From contig NZ_LGUI01000003.1 of assembly GCF_002891295.1 (NCBI RefSeq), positions 310,001 through 374,000 of the forward strand: DNA of 64,000 bases, read 5' to 3'. The notes beneath the pieces were generated by a model, which searched no databases, was not told the origin of the DNA, and worked only from the letters and a program-made list of their open reading frames with translations. The stretch comes from Streptomyces eurocidicus (lineage in GTDB: Bacteria > Actinomycetota > Actinomycetes > Streptomycetales > Streptomycetaceae). Positions within the stretch are counted from its first letter, which is position 1. The number at the start of each line of letters is the position of its first letter. Of this stretch, positions 62,425-64,000 are shown piece by piece. The translations under genes were made by a program, and so were the position numbers.

Positions 62425-63578
62425 GGCGCCCCTCCGCCGCGCTCGCACAATTCCGCCAGCCGCGCCCAACCACGCGCCCGCTCGAAGCCCCGCGGCCCCC
62501 ACATGGCCGCGGGAACGGTCGAGACGAAGCCGGTCTCGCCCCGGTCGAGCACATGGATCTCGGCGACCCGCCGTCTGCCGCCCCGCTCACGCACCAGGTG
62601 GATGACCACCGACAGCCCGGCCGCCAATTGGCTGTGCAGCGCCGCGCGGTCCAGCCCGGCCGTCGACCCCAGCGCCTCGAGCCGGGCCGGGACATCCGTC
62701 GCGGCATTGGCGTGGACGGTTCCGCAGCCGCCTTCATGACCGGTGTTCAGGGCGCTCAGCAGGTCGGTGACCTCGGGGCCGCGCACCTCGCCGACGACCA
62801 GGCGGTCGGGCCTCATCCGCAGTGCCTGGCGCACCAGGTCCCGCAGCGTGACCAGCCCCATGCCCTCCTGGTTCGCGGGCCGCGTCTCCAGCCTCACCAC
62901 ATGCGGGTGGTCGGGGCGCAGCTCGGCGGAGTCCTCGGCCAGGACGATCCGCTCGTCCGGCGCGACCAGGCCCAGCAGGCAGGTCAGCAGCGTGGTCTTG
63001 CCGGAGCCCGTGCCGCCGCTGATGACGAAGGACAGCCGGGCGTCCAGGACGGCCCGCAGCAGCAGCTGGCCGCCCGGTGGCACCGTGCCCGCGTCGACGA
63101 GGTCCTCCAGGGTGAAGGCGCGGGGCCGCACCACTCGCAGCGAGAGACAGGTCGAGCCGACGGCCACCGGAGGCAGGACGGCGTGCAGCCGCGTCCCGTC
63201 GGGCAGCCGTGCGTCCACCCAGGGGCGGGCGTCGTCCAGGCGGCGGCCGGCGATGGCGGCGAGCCGCTGGGCGAGTCTGCGCACGGCCGTCGCGTCGGGG
63301 AAGGTCACCTCGGTGCGCTCCAGACCGGCTCCGCGGTCCACCCAGACCTGGTCGGGTGCGGTGACGAGCACATCGGTGACGTCGGGGGACACCAGCAGCC
63401 GTTCCAGGGGGCCGGTTCCGACGAGCTCGGACCGCAGCCGGGCCACCACGCCGAGGACCTCCGCGTCGCCGAGCAGCCGCCCCTCCCTCCGCAGGGCCTC
63501 CGCGACCCGGGCGGGCGTCGGTTCCGCGCCGCTCTCGGCGAGCCGCAGGCGCACGGTCTCCAGCAGTTCGGTGCTCAT
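62421..63578 (-). CDS. tadA: TadA/CpaF secretion ATPase
   Basis: This 385-aa type II/IV secretion ATPase powers pilus assembly. Walker A is GGTGSGKTT (188-196), followed by an Asp box (LAEDSAELRPDHPHV), Walker B-like DRLVVGEVRG and His box TGHEGGCGTVHA. Its start overlaps the CpaE-like gene by 4 nt. Confidence 0.95.
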   Translation of the reverse strand: MSTELLETVRLRLAESGAEPTPARVAEALRREGRLLGDAEVLGVVARLRSELVGTGPLERLLVSPDVTDVLVTAPDQVWVDRGAGLERTEVTFPDATAVRRLAQRLAAIAGRRLDDARPWVDARLPDGTRLHAVLPPVAVGSTCLSLRVVRPRAFTLEDLVDAGTVPPGGQLLLRAVLDARLSFVISGGTGSGKTTLLTCLLGLVAPDERIVLAEDSAELRPDHPHVVRLETRPANQEGMGLVTLRDLVRQALRMRPDRLVVGEVRGPEVTDLLSALNTGHEGGCGTVHANAATDVPARLEALGSTAGLDRAALHSQLAAGLSVVIHLVRERGGRRRVAEIHVLDRGETGFVSTVPAAMWGPRGFERARGWARLAELCERGGGAP

Positions 63579-64000
63579 ACGGGCGCCTGCTCGCCCCGGC
63601 CGGACATCCGGTCCCAGAATTCGGCGCAGAACCGGGCGAGCGGCCCCCGGTCGTCCGCGCCCGGCGGGCGCCCCGCCGCGAGCGCCGCCGGCAGGCCCGC
63701 CTCGGGAGCGAGCTCACCGGCCAGGGGGAGCTTGAGCAGCCGGGCGATCTCCGCGCCGTCGAGCCCGGCGGCGCAGGGCCCGAGCACCACGGCCCGGAGG
63801 TCGCCGAGCGCCTGACCCACCGTCGCGACGACGCGGTGGGCGGCCGCCACAGCCCGGAGTTCGGCGGGGACCACCAACAGGCCGAGGTCCAGCTGGCCGA
63901 GGGCTTCGAGCGCCGCCGGATCGAGCCGGCGCGGCAGGTCGACGACGACCACGCCGCCACGTCTGCGCGCTGCGGCGAGCACGGCGCGCATCGCGTCGGG
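63575..64000 (-). CDS. CpaE/Ssd-like septum-site or pilus ParA-family protein (partial)
   Basis: Only the C-terminal 140 or so residues are in the window; the gene continues past its right edge. GGVVVVDLPRRLDPAALEAL then LDLGLLVVPAELRAVAAAHR is the Walker B and following helices of the CpaE/MinD-like family that localises Tad pili in actinobacteria. It is the first gene of the tad operon visible here. Confidence 0.85.
   Translation of the reverse strand, partial: PDAMRAVLAAARRRGGVVVVDLPRRLDPAALEALGQLDLGLLVVPAELRAVAAAHRVVATVGQALGDLRAVVLGPCAAGLDGAEIARLLKLPLAGELAPEAGLPAALAAGRPPGADDRGPLARFCAEFWDRMSGRGEQAPV

Overview
The window is high-GC actinobacterial DNA and almost certainly a Streptomyces chromosome. 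The right half has the gene order tripeptidyl aminopeptidase / holB / MFS-tmk fusion / topA / methyltransferase / lipoprotein / hppA / RsbW-like kinase / bldG / DUF1998 helicase / Tad pilus genes, which is the Streptomyces coelicolor core order as I know it. GTG and TTG starts and 1-4 nt stop/start overlaps are common.

Layout. 1-15060 is chromosome with specialised-metabolism and accessory genes: a degenerate MreB-like protein and TerB; a P450 plus type III PKS (RppA) pair; a translationally coupled operon of a 61-aa peptide, an unknown protein, a DUF6895-like protein and a serine hydrolase, met tail-to-tail by a LysR regulator; a type II thioesterase; a metallophosphoesterase/phosphopantetheinyl transferase pair; an ECF-type sigma factor coupled to a membrane sugar transferase; and small secreted or membrane proteins. 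15061-17021 is a scar of older integrations, with two partial copies of the tRNA-Thr 3' end, a helix-turn-helix gene, a decayed integrase and a perfect 56-bp palindrome.

16976-39998 is an integrated element of about 23 kb bounded by identical 46-bp direct repeats that are the 3' end of tRNA-Thr(CGT). Its integrase, XRE repressor, excisionase-like protein, replication-type winged-helix protein with iteron-like repeats, and zinc-finger protein lie at the right end. Its cargo includes a 1388-aa secreted protein that fuses a CdtB-like nuclease, ricin-type lectin repeats, a GH18 chitinase and a chitin-binding module; a secreted S33 peptidase; and a compact lasso-peptide cluster (precursor, cyclase, PqqD-like B1, protease B2) with an isoaspartyl methyltransferase. 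I see no FtsK/SpoIIIE-type transfer ATPase in it.

39956-64000 returns to core chromosome: tRNA-Thr, DNA replication and topology genes, the proton pyrophosphatase, the BldG developmental switch and the start of a Tad/Flp pilus cluster. A 38-copy 8-bp array separates the helicase from the pilus genes. Several intergenic regions hold short-unit minisatellites (8, 9 and 13 bp).

The most interesting items are the CdtB-lectin-chitinase fusion, the element-borne lasso cluster with predicted aspartimide formation, the serial tRNA-Thr integrations with a perfect palindrome, and the coupled small-peptide operon at 4704-7628.
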